Shown here piece after piece: positions 47,390 to 64,000 of a stretch of 64,000 nucleotides of DNA. How positions within the stretch are numbered: position 1 is the stretch's first letter; each line of letters begins with the position of its first letter. Made by a program: the position numbers and the translations under genes. The notes below the pieces were generated by a model. It saw only the letters and a program-made list of their open reading frames with translations. It was not told the origin of the DNA and ran no database searches. The stretch spans positions 3,844,001 through 3,908,000 of the forward strand of contig JAECYW010000002.1 in the NCBI GenBank assembly GCA_023014335.1, read 5' to 3'. This DNA comes from Galerina marginata. Lineage: Eukaryota; Basidiomycota; Agaricomycetes; Agaricales; Galerinaceae.

Positions 47390-50133
47390 ATGCCAACCCC
47401 AGAACACTCTCGCGTGAGAAGGTCACACTCTCGACCAAGTACATCACGAAGCGCAACCCCGAGCTCTGTTCCGCATATTCTTCAAGCAGATGACCTTATC
47501 CTACCCGATGACTCAGTAGGCGAGGGAATCACAGAGCCTTTGACTGAGGCGCAGGAAGCCTCTGTCGGTTCAAGCGAGGAAGAATCTGATGATGACATCG
47601 ATAAGAAACCCAGACTCCCCTGGTGGAAGAGACCGTCCCCTTGGTGGTAAGGTTCCGTGTCATCTATGCAAATCATTTCACTCATATGTTCATAGGGTAC
47701 TTGGAGTTATACCATTCACCTCTATGGCAAGCTCTGGGACATACGCTCCCTGCATTGAAATATACACTATGCTTGCCTGCAGCGTTCATAAACCTGACAT
47801 TTTCGAGCACAATTTTTCTGGCTTGGAGCTGCGCCCTCAAGGCATCCCCCTTGAGCCTGCCGTCTATGATATTCAGACGCCTAAATTGTTGAACATTCCA
47901 TTTTCGCCGTTCAGTCCTAATCTACCCCAGACATATCTCCTTGAGGTTTCTCCCTTCCCCACCATCATACAGAATTATGGCTCTCCTGTTCCGCCCACAA
48001 AAAGGGATTTGTGTGCCTCAGATCCTGTGGTACAGGCAGCTGTTGCGAAACTAACTGCAGGTATGTTGTATTCTTGATACTGTGTCTCGCCCTTTTCTTT
48101 CTTTTTGCCTATGCGCCATGCCATTGCACAGGTCCTATCTAACAACAATTGCGCCTATCCTCATACTCCTGCTGAAGGTCCGAAGCATCCAAATGCTGAT
48201 ACCTTCATCCAGTTATAGGAGCCTCCATGGGTATTCTCAGCTGCATCACCACTGGCTGGTGGGGCGCTGTAAGTCGCTTAAGTTTTTATGCGGTCTCCCG
48301 AACGAAAGTTAACCACAATTAGTTCTCCGACCGATATGGTCGAACCCGTGTTATGGGCTTTTCTACTCTTGCGCTCCTCATCACCGACTCCATTTTCATT
48401 ATGGTAACCTTGTTCTCGAAACATATTCCTGGAGGATACTGGTTCCTGGTCGTGGGGCCCACGATACAAGGGCTCCTCGGTGGTTAGTTAGCCTTTCGAT
48501 CACTTATTCATTTACGTTTTTCAATCGACTCCACACAGGAATGGCAACTGGCCTTGCAGCTATCAATGGATATTTGGCTGATACCACAACTGAAAGCGAC
48601 AGGTAAAATTCTAATATCGCCATGTCGATTACATTTAACTAAAACGGAGCTGGAAGATCTCGAATTTTCTCATTAAGTCTGGGTCTTCTCTTCACTGGCG
48701 TGGCCATTGGACCATCATTGGGAGCTTTACTAATCGGGTTTACGGGACAACCAATATCCGTCTTTTACGTGGCTGCAAGTCTCCATGTTGTATACACTAT
48801 TCTCGTATGGACTACGATTCCGGAGTCTCTGACCAAGAAGAAAATGAATCAGGCCAAAACGAAATATGCGGCAGATCTCTTGAAAACGGCGAATGAACGA
48901 GAACTCAACCCTGCCGTGGGCTTGCTCGTCAGATTCCGGCGCCTTTTTGCTTTCTTGAGCCCTCTGGCAATTTTCATGCCCGAAGAGGAGAAACCTACCG
49001 GCAACCCTCTCAAGAAGCCGAAGAAGGATTATAATTTGACACTTATGGCTCTGGGATATGGCTTTACTATCTCGTTGATGGTAAGCCCGACTGCGATGCC
49101 GAGCATGTCCTTGACTTAGGTCCTCCATAGGGAACTTATTCATATCAATTTCAATATGCCGCCGCGACTTTCGGATGGAGTTCAGAAACTGCGAGTGGTC
49201 TTCCTGTACACATTTCTTCTTATCTCACAATATATATCGTTACAGCTCGGTTACTGGCTGAGTTTAATTGGAACTACACGAGCTATTTTTTTGACTCTGA
49301 TTCTACCAAGTAGGTATTGAGGTCTTTGTCTGTATTTTAACTATTCTGACTAAAACGGGCTTAGTTGCAATTAAATTATTCAAGCCGAATCCCATTATCA
49401 TTGAAATGCCCGCCAAACCCAGAGAGACGGAGGATGCACCCCTACTAGATTCTACTGAGGCTGGTGCTCAGACCCCATCCACTTCTGCGACACAGTTGCC
49501 GACGACGATCAAGAAGGAGATACATTCCCCATCATTTGACCTCGGCCTTGCGCGCGTCTCCCTTGCCGTAGATGTTGTCGGCTACACTTTCATGGCATTG
49601 GCACCCACGCCATGGACATTTACACTCTTTGGGATGATGAATGCCCTTGGTACTGCATTCGGCCCCGCTGTGCAAAGTGTCACCCTAGCTTTGTACGCCC
49701 GTCGCGGGGGAACAGAAATTGGGCGACTCTTCGGTGCTCTTAGCGTCATCCAAGCTCTGTGGTATGTATTTTTCTTTTTTTTCGAGTCATTGTTCTCGTA
49801 CCTAATCGTTCATTCGTGCTTAGTTCACAGATTCTCGGTCCATCACTATTTGGCTTGGTATACATGAAGACCGTTGCTACCTATCCGCGAACGATTTTCT
49901 TCGTTGCCGTCGCCGCTGTGACTGTGTCCTTTTTCTTGCTCAGCTTTGTCAGACTTCCGAAGGAGAGCGACTATCTGCGCCAAAACCTTGCGGATCTGGA
50001 AGAGCCTGACTCAGGATTTGATACCACATATCTCGAAGAGAGTACGCTGGTAGATACTAGAGTGGATGCTGCCGGGGCGAGCAAGCGACAGGCCGTGTCA
50101 TATGGCTCTACGAAGCAGACAACATCGGCCTAG
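47390..50133 (+). CDS. Major facilitator superfamily transporter, second type
   Basis: Exons resolved are 47390-47646, 47696-48060, 48213-48268, 48323-48482, 48539-48602 and 48657-49080, followed by two or three more to the TAG ending at 50133. The N-terminus is Ser/Arg-rich then acidic, ending in WWKRPSPWW just before the first membrane segment VLGVIPFTSMASSGTYAP. The MFS motif A is clear: WWGAFSDRYGRTRVMG. It is followed by LLGGMATGLAAINGYLADTT and SLSLGLLFTGVAIGPSLGALLIG. A long central loop with GNPLKKPKKDYN separates the halves, and the second half has FTLFGMMNALGTAFGPAVQS. The sixth intron may use a GC donor at ACT|GCGAGT (58 nt), because the in-frame GT alternative leaves only 40 nt. 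Proton-coupled efflux or uptake at a membrane is likely; the substrate is unknown. Confidence 0.87.
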
Positions 50134-50742
50134 ATTCTAATTCGTGGATTGGGTCCAATATCACTCGAGTTATTTTTTCGTTTTACAATCCATGATGTTA
50201 TGACAGATTCTAGCTCTGATATCTCACTTTCTGTCAATGTTGCTTCAAATACATGACCGGCCTCATGGTGCAAATAAATGCATCCGATACATTGGTCCAG
50301 GACATAGAGGCGGTGTAAAAACAATAATTGAACAATAACAATCATAGGGACACCAGTTATGCTCACATATATTTGTGCCCTTAATCTCAGATTGATGACA
50401 GGAACTGCAAACCCGTGTTAATCTTCACCTGCCAATGATTGCCACAGCACTAATTATTGTAACGTGCAGGCAATAAATAATTATCGAAGGTGGAAGTCCC
50501 TATTGTTCGTCCCTAAATTGACTCGGTCAACCAAATTTCTCTTCTCTACCTTGCATATGGCATATGCAACACAATTGGGAGTCTGGGACGAATAATGTTC
50601 TTGCCTTGACATACACGGGAACCTGTCCACATGAAAATCTATAAAGCTGGAATATTTCTGTGCTTTCGACTTCAGGCTCAACCGCAACAGCAGCAACGCC
50701 AACTTGACGACTCTCACGTCCTAATCACCTCACAAAATTAAA
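50134..50742. other. Upstream region of first pheromone gene
   Basis: No coding frame is supported. It holds the 3' flank of the MFS gene and the promoter of the first pheromone precursor. Confidence 0.5.
50640..50645 (+). promoter_or_regulatory. TATA box of pheromone precursor 1
   Basis: TATAAA lies 103 nt upstream of the ATG at 50743. The same spacing (101 nt) is seen for the second precursor. Confidence 0.65.
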
Positions 50743-50847
50743 ATGGACTCCTTCGCAATCATCGTCAACACCACCACCGTCGACTCTGTCCCCTCCAACG
50801 AGGAGAACGGTGGTAATGCAGGCAACGCGTATTGCATTGTGGCTTAA
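50743..50847 (+). CDS. Mating pheromone precursor, CaaX type (1)
   Basis: This is an intronless 34-codon frame that begins MDSF and ends in the CaaX box CIVA followed by TAA. The C-terminal section reads NEENGGNAGNAYC before the prenylation cysteine. Basidiomycete pheromone precursors are short, start MDxF/MDTF, and end in a CaaX box that is farnesylated and carboxymethylated after an N-terminal cleavage. This frame fits in length, start, box and the Gly/Asn-rich mature region. A second copy with the same C-terminal design lies 1.8 kb downstream on the same strand. The mature peptide would be about the last 10-14 residues up to the Cys; the exact cleavage site is not visible. Regulation is likely from the TATA box 103 nt upstream. 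Confidence 0.88.
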   Translation: MDSFAIIVNTTTVDSVPSNEENGGNAGNAYCIVA

Positions 50848-52668
50848 ATTCAATTGCACGACGTCCTCACACGTGCGTTTTTTTTTCACCGCCGAGTTCT
50901 AAAATCGATGTAAACCACCTCCTTTCACAGACCGCATCATATATTATATCATATCATATCGTGAATCGCATTGCATTTTTTGGTCATAGAAGGGCTGGGG
51001 AGGGGGTTGGTAGGGGTTACTCGGCTAGAACGTTTCTAGTGGGTTGAGTGATATAGCCATTTCGTCTTCTTCAATATTGCTGTATTTGCGGTGGATCGTT
51101 GGGGAATTGATAACAACTTACATTCTTATCCCGGGTCTGATTTCCTCTTGAAAGCCAGACAGCCTTCAAACTTAGTAAACGGACCAGATCCGGGGCACTT
51201 TTACAACTGAGGTGGTTGGAGCAGATATCATGACATAAATTCTGTCCAGCTGTTCGTCGACAACGGCCCCTCCTAGCCGCCCAATCTGAATCGCCTTTGC
51301 CATTAGCGAAAACCAATGATAAGTTGATAGAAATTTACTGAGAATATGTCAACCATTCTCAATAATAAACTGAACGTAGGTCGTGGATTTTTTAATGTTA
51401 TGAGTCAGTGGATAACGGAGAAAATACCCGCCAGGGAGTCCCTGGTCAAGGAAAGAGTATATAAATATATCTTCAGTGAGATCAATTCGAACTTTGCAGG
51501 CTGGGTAAAAATTTAAATCAGAGAGAATACGCCTATCGTCAACTACACAGAGTGCGGCAGGCGTCCGAAGGCCCATATTGATACTTCATGGCCACTGTTG
51601 ACAGTCACACTTTGGTTACATTAAGCTCACTTGCCTTACAGCTTCTCGCCGGTGTCCGGCGTTTTCTGTCCCTCCGTCTATATATGGTATACTAAAGACA
51701 AATAAACGCTTTCTACCTTTTGTCTTATGCCCTCTTTTGTTTTTCCTCTCGGTTGTGCTGATTTTTATACTCATCGATCGGCTTGTAGTCTGTAGAAGGA
51801 ACTCTGCCAGGGTGACTCTTGTCAAAGTACTTTGTGAACAGACATTAAGGAAGCATGGCATACTACAACAATTTTTGAGGACAATTGGACATCCTTATGT
51901 CTGGTGACTATACAAAAGCAACATCATTTCCTTGTGTCGTTCCTGTCCGTGAACCCGTGGGAAAGGCACGTCGTCCGCCTCGGCTCCGAGATTGGCGCTC
52001 ACATTGCTATATTTAGACAGTTTCCATATTTAGAGTAGCTGCCTGCCCGCAAAACAATAAGGGACCAAGTTGACAAAAAGTTGACATTTGGCTCCGGAGT
52101 GAGGACATCACAATACGATAGGATAGGCTTGGGCTTGGGCTCGGACTGGATTAATTAGGTTGAGGTCAATATGGCATGGCCCAAAATCCTAGGTGTTTTT
52201 AACTCCAAAGTTCCGTGGTTATTCTTGAAGTTGTTGGCTGGATGATGAAGGTGAAGGCAACCCTCATAGTTTATTGTTATAATACGCGAGCGAGATCGCA
52301 GCCGCCTGGCCTTATTGGCAAGAACTGGTTGCTATTGTCTTCTTTTTTGTTGTCCAACTCGGCCCAGATCTTCGAAATACCACGGTTTCTCACCTGAGCG
52401 CTGCGAACCAAGCAAGATCCTGATTCACGTATTTATGACCCAAATGACAATAAAAAACCCTAAGTAGGACGCCGGAAGCTCATGCAACGCTTTGCACGAG
52501 AACCTTTTGCAGATCCGACCTCAGAAGGCCTGGCTGGCCGCCCAAAACCTAGAACCATAGAGTCCTGTATAAAGAGTTGGTTTGCCAGCGTAAATTTCCC
52601 CAGCTCACTGCTACTCCCCAAACGTACAAAAGTCCCGTCTTCGTCTTATCTCATCCTCACAGGTTATA
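50848..52668. other. Gene-poor spacer between pheromone genes
   Basis: Some 1.8 kb with no frame above 85 codons and nothing recognisable. No STE3-like membrane segments are seen on either strand. It contains the promoter of the second precursor at its right end. Confidence 0.6.
52568..52573 (+). promoter_or_regulatory. TATA box of pheromone precursor 2
   Basis: TATAAA lies 101 nt upstream of the ATG at 52669, inside a 19-nt sequence identical to 1216-1234. Confidence 0.65.
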
Positions 52669-52794
52669 ATGGACTCTTTCTCGACCATCGTATCCTTCTT
52701 CATGATCGCATCAACACAAGATGAGGAAACGAAGATACCCAACGACGAAGAGAATGGTGGGAATGTAGGCAACGCCTACTGTGTCGTTGCTTGA
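52669..52794 (+). CDS. Mating pheromone precursor, CaaX type (2)
   Basis: This is an intronless 41-codon frame that starts MDSFSTIV and ends in CVVA then TGA. The mature-region block DEENGGNVGNAYC differs from that of precursor 1 in only two positions over its last 13 residues, while the N-terminal propeptide is divergent and longer by seven residues. That pattern, conserved mature end and drifting leader, is expected of paralogous pheromone genes under selection on the secreted part. The CaaX box predicts farnesylation. Both genes have the same orientation, similar TATA-to-ATG spacing and no intron. No receptor gene is next to either of them in this window. Confidence 0.9.
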   Translation: MDSFSTIVSFFMIASTQDEETKIPNDEENGGNVGNAYCVVA

Positions 52795-52935
52795 GCACTT
52801 TTCTGCCCGGTTTTGCATTAATCATCTTCATGGTGAGCTGATCTTCAAGCTCTTTTACCCATATTCGGCTTTCTAATTTTTGAATAATGACAGATTACAA
52901 CTTCGTCTTCACATCCACCGCTTTTCTTTTTTTTT

Positions 52936-52959
52936 GGGGGGGGGGTGGGGGGTGGGGGG
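52936..52959 (+). repeat. G-rich tract (G10-T-G6-T-G6), potential G-quadruplex
   Basis: Three long guanine runs separated by single T follow a run of T on the plus strand. The ten-G run can supply two G-tracts, so a four-tract quadruplex is possible. It lies about 140 nt beyond the stop of the second pheromone gene. Confidence 0.75.
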
Positions 52960-52987
52960 ATATTCGATTCGGACGACACTTGCGCGC

Positions 52988-53013
52988 CACACTGGCCTCG
53001 CACACTGGCCTCG
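52988..53013 (+). repeat. 13-nt tandem duplication
   Basis: CACACTGGCCTCG occurs twice head to tail with no spacer. Confidence 0.85.
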
Positions 53014-53241
53014 CACAACGGCATTACTTATTATATCAACTTCAACTTCGATTTCATATATTACATCAATTTTTGCTGAAAGTTCGAATGACGTTAATGG
53101 AGCAAACCGTCTCACCTCACTATGAAAGAACGTTGAAGGGCTTATATTGATAAAGTCTCTAGAGAGTGTGCATAAAGGAATTACAATGTAATCTTTTTCG
53201 GGAAAAACAAGACCGTGCACACCGCTTAGTAGAAACCGACT

Positions 53242-53542
53242 TCAGCGAGCGACCGCCAATCGAGGCCTAAGCCCGCGAAGCAACTTGTCGTCCAAAATGT
53301 CAAGAAAAAAGCTGATCAGTGCGCAGTCATTGGCAAAGAAGATATACGAGTCTCCGTCCTGGATATGTTCTGGGCTTCGCAGTGCCGCATCAATAATGGC
53401 AAATCCAGCTGCTTTGATAGACGGCCAAATGTCCCAGATACTTACTCTTTGGTCCATTGATCCTTTCGTTTCGCATATGGTCATGGACTCGTATGTAGGC
53501 TTCCTCTGAAACTGTACCGTATCGACAGTCGAGAAACTGACT
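53242..53542 (-). pseudogene. Hemopexin/albumin-2-like repeat relic
   Basis: The minus strand encodes EEAYIRVHDHM-NERINGPK and then, one base out of frame, WPSIKAAGFAIIDAALRSP, YIFFANDCALISFF and DDKLLRGLRPRLAVAR before a stop. The spacing IDAA / YxFxN / ALI / DDKLLxG / P is that of hemopexin-fold repeats as in pea albumin-2 and fungal hemopexin-type lectins. Two repeats are visible. The frame is broken between them (near 53440-53460) and an upstream in-frame stop at 53543-53545 removes the N-terminus, so this looks like a truncated relic. An alternative is a 37-nt intron (GTAAGT...GCAG), which restores the frame but would delete the conserved Trp-Pro linker and is shorter than every other intron here. 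The family assignment is by pattern only. Confidence 0.5.
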
Positions 53543-54579
53543 TCACGATTGCTTCCCGAAGTAATTGTTAATCATTTTTATTTCCCGTGGAGGTCCGGAG
53601 TCAGCCACTGAGACAGAAGGGAAGGTACTTTGTACAGTCCCCAGGCACAATGATAACCTCTGGACGAGTTTCGGACCTTCGTTAGCTGCCAATCGAGTAC
53701 TGTATCAATTCTCGAAGTCGTCGAATCCGGATCTATTAACCCACTCTGTCGACAGGATGCTAATCGGCCGATGAATGGAGGATGTCGACGTCGTTGATAC
53801 TCGCAGTTTGGATTTGGATTGGTGTAAATTCAGCTGCCGCAAATGTGTACCCTTCCGGAGGCAAGTGTCATTATGCAAGGCGGCCCATCAGCGAAGGCGG
53901 TCTTCCAAGTTTTCACCACGGCTCGATATTCGGCGATGAACGGTATCGGTTGTGTATATTCTCTGGATTGGTTCGTCTGGGATGTGGCAACCGCATTTCG
54001 ATTGTCTTGAGGACGCAAGGACGGGTGAATGTTTGTTTCACATCTGGCGACATATTCTGCAGTGATATATGACTGCAGAGTCGGAAGTTGTAATAGCAGG
54101 CTTGGGTATTGATCTTGTCGTCCAAGGCGGCGAATCGAAAACGGGTTTCGACCTAAGAACTGCGAGCTAGCGTCGGTGTGGCGAGAAGACCTGGTGTGTA
54201 AAGGCTGTAGGAACAAAGAGCAGCCTTACAGACCGTCGGTCAGGGCTAGGCCCCCTCTGGACGTCCTGATAGGCTGGTACGAAGTTAGTTCAGAGGCGAC
54301 AAAGGTTTTTTCTAAATGCCAATCCAGGACACGTATAAATAGAACCAAATCGTGGGAAATGAGCTGCAACGTCAACTCCGTTTCATGGCGGCAGATGTCC
54401 CAACGTAAACCTCTGAAGAAATTTCAAGGTAGTTTAAGACATGTTCTGCATCTCAGGGTTTAGACAGGGAAGGGTTTGCAAAAGCCACACAAAAGTGGTA
54501 ATCATATTCTACAAAATGGTTGGAAAGGTAGATAATTATGCGTGCAATGACAGAGGGAGGATGCTATTCCTCAGACCTC
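53543..54579. other. Intergenic with one weak secreted-protein candidate
   Basis: No supported gene. A plus-strand frame at 53782-54072 (96 codons) begins with a signal-peptide-like stretch MSTSLILAVWIWIGVNSAAA and has five Cys. A longer minus-strand frame overlaps it. Neither has splice or family support. Confidence 0.4.
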
Positions 54580-61278
<6,699 letters not shown>

Positions 61279-63115
61279 GGTGACTTAAACAAAAAGGATG
61301 CAGTTGAAGATGGTGATAATAGGGTAGGAAAAAAGCAATATTTTAGGATGAAAGGGCTTGGAAAGGAAATTATGGTGTATGGGTAAGGCCTTGTATAATC
61401 CGGGGAAGCTTTGGAAGCCTGTGGTAAGCTTTTTTGAGGGTTGCTGGCTGCGAGACCCAAGAGACCGAAAACTTCTCTAAAAGATAGAGAAAACCGAGGG
61501 AAAGCAGCTGTCGCGGCCGAAGACTAGTGGCTAACGTCCAAACGACCTATTAGACCACAAAACACGAGACCAGAGGGTGGTATTGTGTGTCCAAAGGACG
61601 ATGATGAGGAATTGCGTGGTGGTTGAGGGACAACCAACGATGCAGACTCCCAGTTTCCGACTCCGATACATGTCGGCTCCGCATATGGCTTACCGTCACA
61701 TTTGTCACTAGAATTTGTCACACAAAACAATGGACTTCGAAAGGTGGGACCCTTCCTCCTCACCTATTATGTATTTGAAACACCAACGAAATGCAGTTGA
61801 GGATCGAGCAGATAAATTTTGACTTCGGACCCGCCACACTTTTTTTTGATATTTTGTTTAGGATTTTTTGAGATTTTGTTGACATTTAGTCGGAACTTGA
61901 ATACCTGGTCCAACTGTTTCCAGGGTTTCTCGCTGTTTGATCATGATCTGCAGCACCTTGGATATTGTCCGGGGCACTACACCCGTTCTACGCCTTGCTC
62001 TTTCGGATCCAGTAACCGTTCAAGCGCTCTTCTTCACAGATACCCAGCTCCATCTCTGAAGATATGAGGAGCCCAAACCGCCCCCATCTCGCGTTCGAGG
62101 TCTTATCTCGGCGTTATCGTTTTAGAACTCATGTTGGAAGCATGTAAGGCGCTATTTTCGACGATGACTCTATTGGCGAGCCGTAGAAAGCGGGAAACAT
62201 GATTCTTCATCGCCCAACGTCCCCAACAGCCATGAAGGCGGTTGGCCAAAACACCCGGTCACGATTAGTAATTAGTGGCCCGACTCTGCCTTGGTTCCCT
62301 CTGACTCAACCTGACTCGGCTGCCCCTCCCAACTACCTTCAAAGATCTACCTGAAGCCAAAATACACTTCTAGACGCAGGTAAATCTGGAGAGGCAACAC
62401 ACTTGCTTTCCGCTATATGTTCGCAATGGGGACACTCTACCACAATTGTCTCTACGAAAGTCAACCGGATTCAAATCTTTGCCTTTACGAAAGCAAAACG
62501 CTTTGTGATTTGAGAAGGCTTGTCGTCTTACTAGGCTTCATCATTCATGCCAGCTCCCGTTGTTCTTCTATGAGCTTTGAGTACTTTATTGCGTAATTGC
62601 GTGTTCCCGTTGCGCGTGTTGCTTCACTTCCAATTCTTCTCGGACTTGCAGTAATTTGTGCTCAAAATTTCATCTAAATGCTTCGAAACAACACCGGGTA
62701 CTGATCCACGCTGCCGCACTGGACCCACAAACCGAAGCACTCACGTGAAGGGTTATCAGATCTCCATGTAACAATGTGTCGATATTTATAGGCCGTTGTA
62801 TCAATGTATAAGGCGCATCTGCGATTAATAGACAACACCACCCCACCCTGTGTACGTCGCAACGACTGTCTAGAATACATAATATGTAACATAAGAAAAA
62901 CAATGACGCGGTCCAAAAAGCAACAGAAGGGTTGACACGACCTTGTACTTGACTCTCATGACATTGCCAGTAGTAACGAAAGCCTTCATCAATCAATGGG
63001 CGCCTATTCATAACGATCTATAAGTACCGCAAATTTCGACTCTACCCTTCAGCACCTCTAAATACATACTCATCTTCTCCCACTCGACTCATATCGACGA
63101 TCAACCTAATTCATT
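61279..63115. other. Divergent intergenic region of 1.8 kb
   Basis: It lies upstream of RPB1 (minus) and of the hypothetical gene at 63116 (plus). Frames such as 61524-61763 and 62670-63011 (minus) show no recognisable content or splice support. Confidence 0.5.
63019..63024 (+). promoter_or_regulatory. TATA-like element of the 63116 gene
   Basis: TATAAG lies 97 nt upstream of the ATG at 63116. Confidence 0.4.
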
Positions 63116-63808
63116 ATGTCGTCTTCTACCTCAATCGACAACTGCGACAATGCAGCCTCAAAGCAACTGGAACAGGTGGTCCCCTTCGTTGAAGGCACCC
63201 CCACAGCAGTTGCAATACAAGATGCCCCAAGCGATGATCTGCCTAAAAAAATGGCTATGGAACTAGTGATGGGAGCGCAACTAGTTCCGTTAGAGACGAT
63301 AAAAGTAATGGAAAGTTTGGGCACACAAGCAAAACAAGAGGACGAGGAATTTGGGGCAGAAGGAGAGAATACCGCGGTCGTTGAAGCTGACAACGGAGAA
63401 GTTTCTCGTTCGGTGGATTGCCCGGCGTTCAAGCCTGCTGCAAGGATTGCGCACAAACTAGACGCCATCCCCGAGCTCCAACTCACGCTAGACGACGATA
63501 ACGCATTTACACCGCCCATATCTGGGGAAATACCTGCACCAAGGGGATCACCCAACCAAGTCGATGACCCTGACAAGATGCTCCGAGATATCATCCAAGC
63601 AGTGAGTAACTTCTACTTGCCTCGTATGCTAAATGCTGTATGAAATCTTCACATCACCAAGGCATGGTCTGAATTCGTCGTTGATGATCCAATATTCCGG
63701 CAGGAGTTGGAAGTCAACACCGAGGCCAAGAACGACCTGCTTGAAAAGGTGTGCATCGTTGACAAGACTGGTGGCATGCTCGTCCTTAATAAACCCGACT
63801 GTCAGTGA
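63116..63808 (+). CDS. Hypothetical protein, about 210 aa
   Basis: Exons 63116-63601 and 63662-63808 join in phase 0 across a 60-nt intron. The protein starts MSSSTSIDNCDNAASKQLEQ and is acidic and probably disordered for its first 130 residues (KQEDEEFGAEGEN). A more structured end follows: MLRDIIQAWSEFVVDDPIFR, then LLEKVCIVDKTGGMLVLNKP. No signal peptide or membrane segment is seen. I do not recognise a family. The intron splits just before Trp-Ser-Glu-Phe. No neighbour gives functional context. The second exon would be invisible to ORF scanning on length alone, so the gene is easily truncated in annotation. Confidence 0.55.
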
Positions 63809-64000
63809 ACACCAGTCGAATTGTTTTGTTACTCGTACATTGCCTACCTCTCGATGCTCTCCTCTTGTTTTTTTGGTTATAATGTTTTCTTGGGTTAAGT
63901 TGTACCCCGTGGCTGTTTACTAATGCTACCCTGCTCGATCCTGCCTGGCTTTGCTCCTGTCCTGAAACTGCTATCTTGCTTTTTGTAAATGGAATAATTT

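Larger units (their letters stand above)
52795..53241. other. Spacer with G-rich tract and short tandem repeat
   Basis: This is the 3' flank of pheromone gene 2. It contains the G-rich tract and the 13-nt tandem duplication listed separately, and no supported gene. Confidence 0.5.

Overview
The window looks like nuclear DNA of a mushroom-forming basidiomycete (Agaricomycetes). Genes are dense and carry many 50-70 nt GT-AG introns with CTAAC/CTGAC-type branch points. Families typical of this group are present: DUF6534 membrane proteins, FunK-like kinases, an ABCC transporter, multi-exon P450s and CaaX pheromone precursors. All functional calls come from reading translated motifs; no database was searched. 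Gene models were assembled by hand from splice signals and reading frame.

Layout. 1-3.8 kb: two kinase-like genes in the same orientation, the first cut by the window edge, the second a probable pseudokinase. 4.1-5.5 kb (-): an endonuclease/exonuclease/phosphatase-fold enzyme. 6.0-9.5 kb (+): Nic96/Nup93 nucleoporin. 10.4-12.0 kb (+): DUF6534-type multispan protein. 13.0-14.1 kb (-): SMN (survival motor neuron) homologue. 14.4-16.6 kb (-): cytochrome P450. 17.5-26.2 kb (-): very large UvrD/TRANK1-like superfamily 1 helicase. 27.9-29.7 kb (+): Swc2/YL1 (Vps72). 30.0-33.9 kb (+): meiotic MutS homologue Msh4. 34.0-34.5 kb (-): a 103-residue protein of unknown function. 35.4-42.1 kb (+): ABCC full transporter. 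42.7-44.1 kb (-): seven-TM-like membrane protein. 45.4-50.1 kb (+): two unrelated major facilitator transporters. 50.7-52.8 kb (+): two short pheromone precursors in a gene-poor stretch, followed by a G-rich tract and a relic with hemopexin/albumin-2-like repeats. 54.6-61.3 kb (-): RNA polymerase II largest subunit. 63.1-63.8 kb (+): a hypothetical protein.

Most genes are unrelated housekeeping or accessory functions and do not form one pathway: nuclear pore, snRNP assembly, H2A.Z deposition, meiotic crossover and transcription, plus transporters and a P450. Two things stand out. First, two linked CaaX pheromone genes with equally spaced TATA boxes are present and no STE3-type receptor is visible. 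Second, the 3' end of the polymerase gene encodes the C-terminal heptad-repeat tail through a run of tiny phase-1 exons, including one of only 3 nt; simple ORF reading would truncate the tail there.
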